Shown: positions 4,555 through 5,512 of the stretch, piece by piece | Layout: each line of letters starts with the position of its first letter | How positions within the stretch are numbered: the first letter of the stretch is position 1 | NCBI GenBank assembly: GCA_011605835.1 | Contig: JAAOZJ010000119.1 | Location: 1-5,512, forward strand | DNA length: 5,512 nt | Direction of reading: 5' to 3' | Source: Thermoproteota archaeon | Lineage (GTDB): Archaea; Thermoproteota; Methanomethylicia; Nezhaarchaeales; WYZ-LMO8 | The notes under the pieces: model-generated | What the model saw: the letters and a program-made list of their open reading frames with translations, nothing else | Told to the model about the DNA's origin: nothing | Database searches by the model: none | Program-made: the position numbers and the translations under genes

Positions 4555-5512
4555 TCAAGCCCTTGACCTGAAGTGCTCCCATCCTCTCGCCTCGATCTTT
4601 CTCTCGCCTCCGTTGACTTCGAGCCTCAGCTTTTTGTCAGATGTGACAACGCCCATGATGTGGACCTTCTTAGCCAAACTTTTGGGCAGCTTGTTAACCT
4701 GGTCTCTTCTCAGCGTGAAAACAAGCGCGTACTCCTCTCCTCCGTAGAGCGCCAGTTCGTAGGGGTCCAAGTCGTGCTTCTCGGCATAGCGACGCACTTC
4801 GATCGGGATGGGTATGCTCCTTATCGTCATCCCCACGTTGTTCAAGGAACACAGAGTGTGCAACGTCCAAGCAAGCCCGTCGCTGCTGTCCATGGAAGCC
4901 GTAACGATGCCAAGTCGAGATAGCCTCAGCCCCTCCTTTAAGTAGGCCTTTGGATAATAGACGGCCCTCAAGGCTCTTCTCTCCACCATCTTATCCGGCG
5001 CCTCAAGCCCCTTGAGGAGCATTAAGTAAGCGATGCTCGTCAACCCGAACTCTCCAGTGCACGCCACGACGTCCCCCTCGCTTGCCCCCCTTCTCTTCAT
5101 CAACGTCTCTTCTTTGGCCAGCCCGATTATCGTGCCGCAGAGCGTGAGCTCCTTGGCCTCGCTAACGTCTCCTCCCCAAACGTAGAGGCCGTACTTTAAA
5201 GACGCATCTCTCCAGCCTCTCGCTATCTCTTCGACGTACTTGACGTCGACGCCCCTAGGCACGCCCAGCATGAATAGCATCCCAAGCGGCCTCACGCCCT
5301 TCGAAGCGAAGTCGCTGACGTTCATGACCACGGACTTGAACCCGATGCTGTGAGGACTCATTCCTGGTAGGACGTCGGTGCTCTCCGTGAGGGCATCCGT
5401 GTGCGCTACGAGAACCCAGCCTCTCCCGACCCTTTTGGCGACCACGTCATCGTTGGAGCCCATGACCTCTTCCTCGTCCCTCACGAGCACCCTCCAGATC
5501 CTATCGATGAGC
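4555..5512 (-). CDS. thiL: Thiamine-monophosphate kinase ThiL (partial, N-terminus beyond window edge)
   Basis: ThiL phosphorylates thiamine monophosphate with ATP to thiamine diphosphate, the active cofactor. In order, the visible protein shows SNDD, corresponding to the metal-binding GDDA region, then HTDALTESTD. VVMNVSDFASKGVRPLG follows, with GGDVSEAKELTLCGTI (the family's GGD), MDSSDGLAW and GGEEYALVF. Family members more often have GGEDYEL at the last motif. The C-terminus looks complete. The frame stays open to the window edge, and residues before the GTG at 5490 (LIDRIW) fit the family's first helix, so the true start is probably outside the window. A GTG at 5484 with GGAGG six bases upstream is an alternative but would shorten the normal N-terminus. 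The 3' end faces the Rieske pseudogene. Confidence 0.93.
   Translation of the reverse strand, partial: LIDRIWRVLVRDEEEVMGSNDDVVAKRVGRGWVLVAHTDALTESTDVLPGMSPHSIGFKSVVMNVSDFASKGVRPLGMLFMLGVPRGVDVKYVEEIARGWRDASLKYGLYVWGGDVSEAKELTLCGTIIGLAKEETLMKRRGASEGDVVACTGEFGLTSIAYLMLLKGLEAPDKMVERRALRAVYYPKAYLKEGLRLSRLGIVTASMDSSDGLAWTLHTLCSLNNVGMTIRSIPIPIEVRRYAEKHDLDPYELALYGGEEYALVFTLRRDQVNKLPKSLAKKVHIMGVVTSDKKLRLEVNGGERKIEARGWEHFRSRA

Noticed and set aside
4573..4923. Plus-strand frame of 116 codons.
   Set aside because: It is antisense to thiL, which carries its family motifs across the same bases.
1..5512. CRISPR arrays, insertion sequences, attachment sites and toxin-antitoxin or defence genes.
   Set aside because: No regularly spaced repeats, transposase frames, terminal inverted repeats or tRNA-end duplications were found.

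Overview
The window looks like chromosomal DNA from a thermophilic archaeon, probably of the Thermoproteota (crenarchaeal) or a related TACK lineage. The evidence is an Orc1/Cdc6 initiator gene, a tRNA-Leu with a short anticodon-loop intron folding as a bulge-helix-bulge, TATA-like elements about 33 bases upstream of both tRNA genes, and a radical SAM enzyme resembling an archaeal family. No species is claimed.

Layout. On the minus strand, 1-1022 is the N-terminal and central part of an Orc1/Cdc6 gene that runs off the left edge. A small stand-alone THUMP-like protein gene (about 1110-1553, minus) lies upstream of it. From a shared AT-rich promoter region around 1587-1598, a radical SAM/SPASM enzyme is read on the plus strand (1634-2761). 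It converges on a short double [4Fe-4S] protein resembling the core of epoxyqueuosine reductase QueG (2925-3602, minus). Next come two divergently read tRNA genes: tRNA-Leu(GAG) with a 23-base intron and encoded CCA (3749-3859, minus), and intronless tRNA-Thr(CGT) without CCA (4025-4097, plus). The right end holds a thiamine-monophosphate kinase gene (4555-5512, minus) whose N-terminus is cut by the window edge.

The least obvious feature is at about 4229-4541, plus strand. No single reading frame explains this stretch, but segments from three frames join into a single-domain Rieske-type [2Fe-2S] protein of about 100 residues. It appears broken by a nonsense codon, a dinucleotide insertion, a 1-base deletion next to a lost cluster cysteine, an 11-base tandem duplication and one more frameshift. 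I read it as a recent pseudogene.

The genes do not form one pathway. Replication initiation, a possible RNA-binding protein, a suspected peptide-modifying enzyme, an orphan Fe-S protein, tRNAs and thiamine pyrophosphate synthesis sit side by side in short transcription units. The weaker signals (two C/D-box-like patterns, a bulged hairpin, an AT-rich patch upstream of cdc6, a small frame behind the QueG-like gene) are listed as candidates only.
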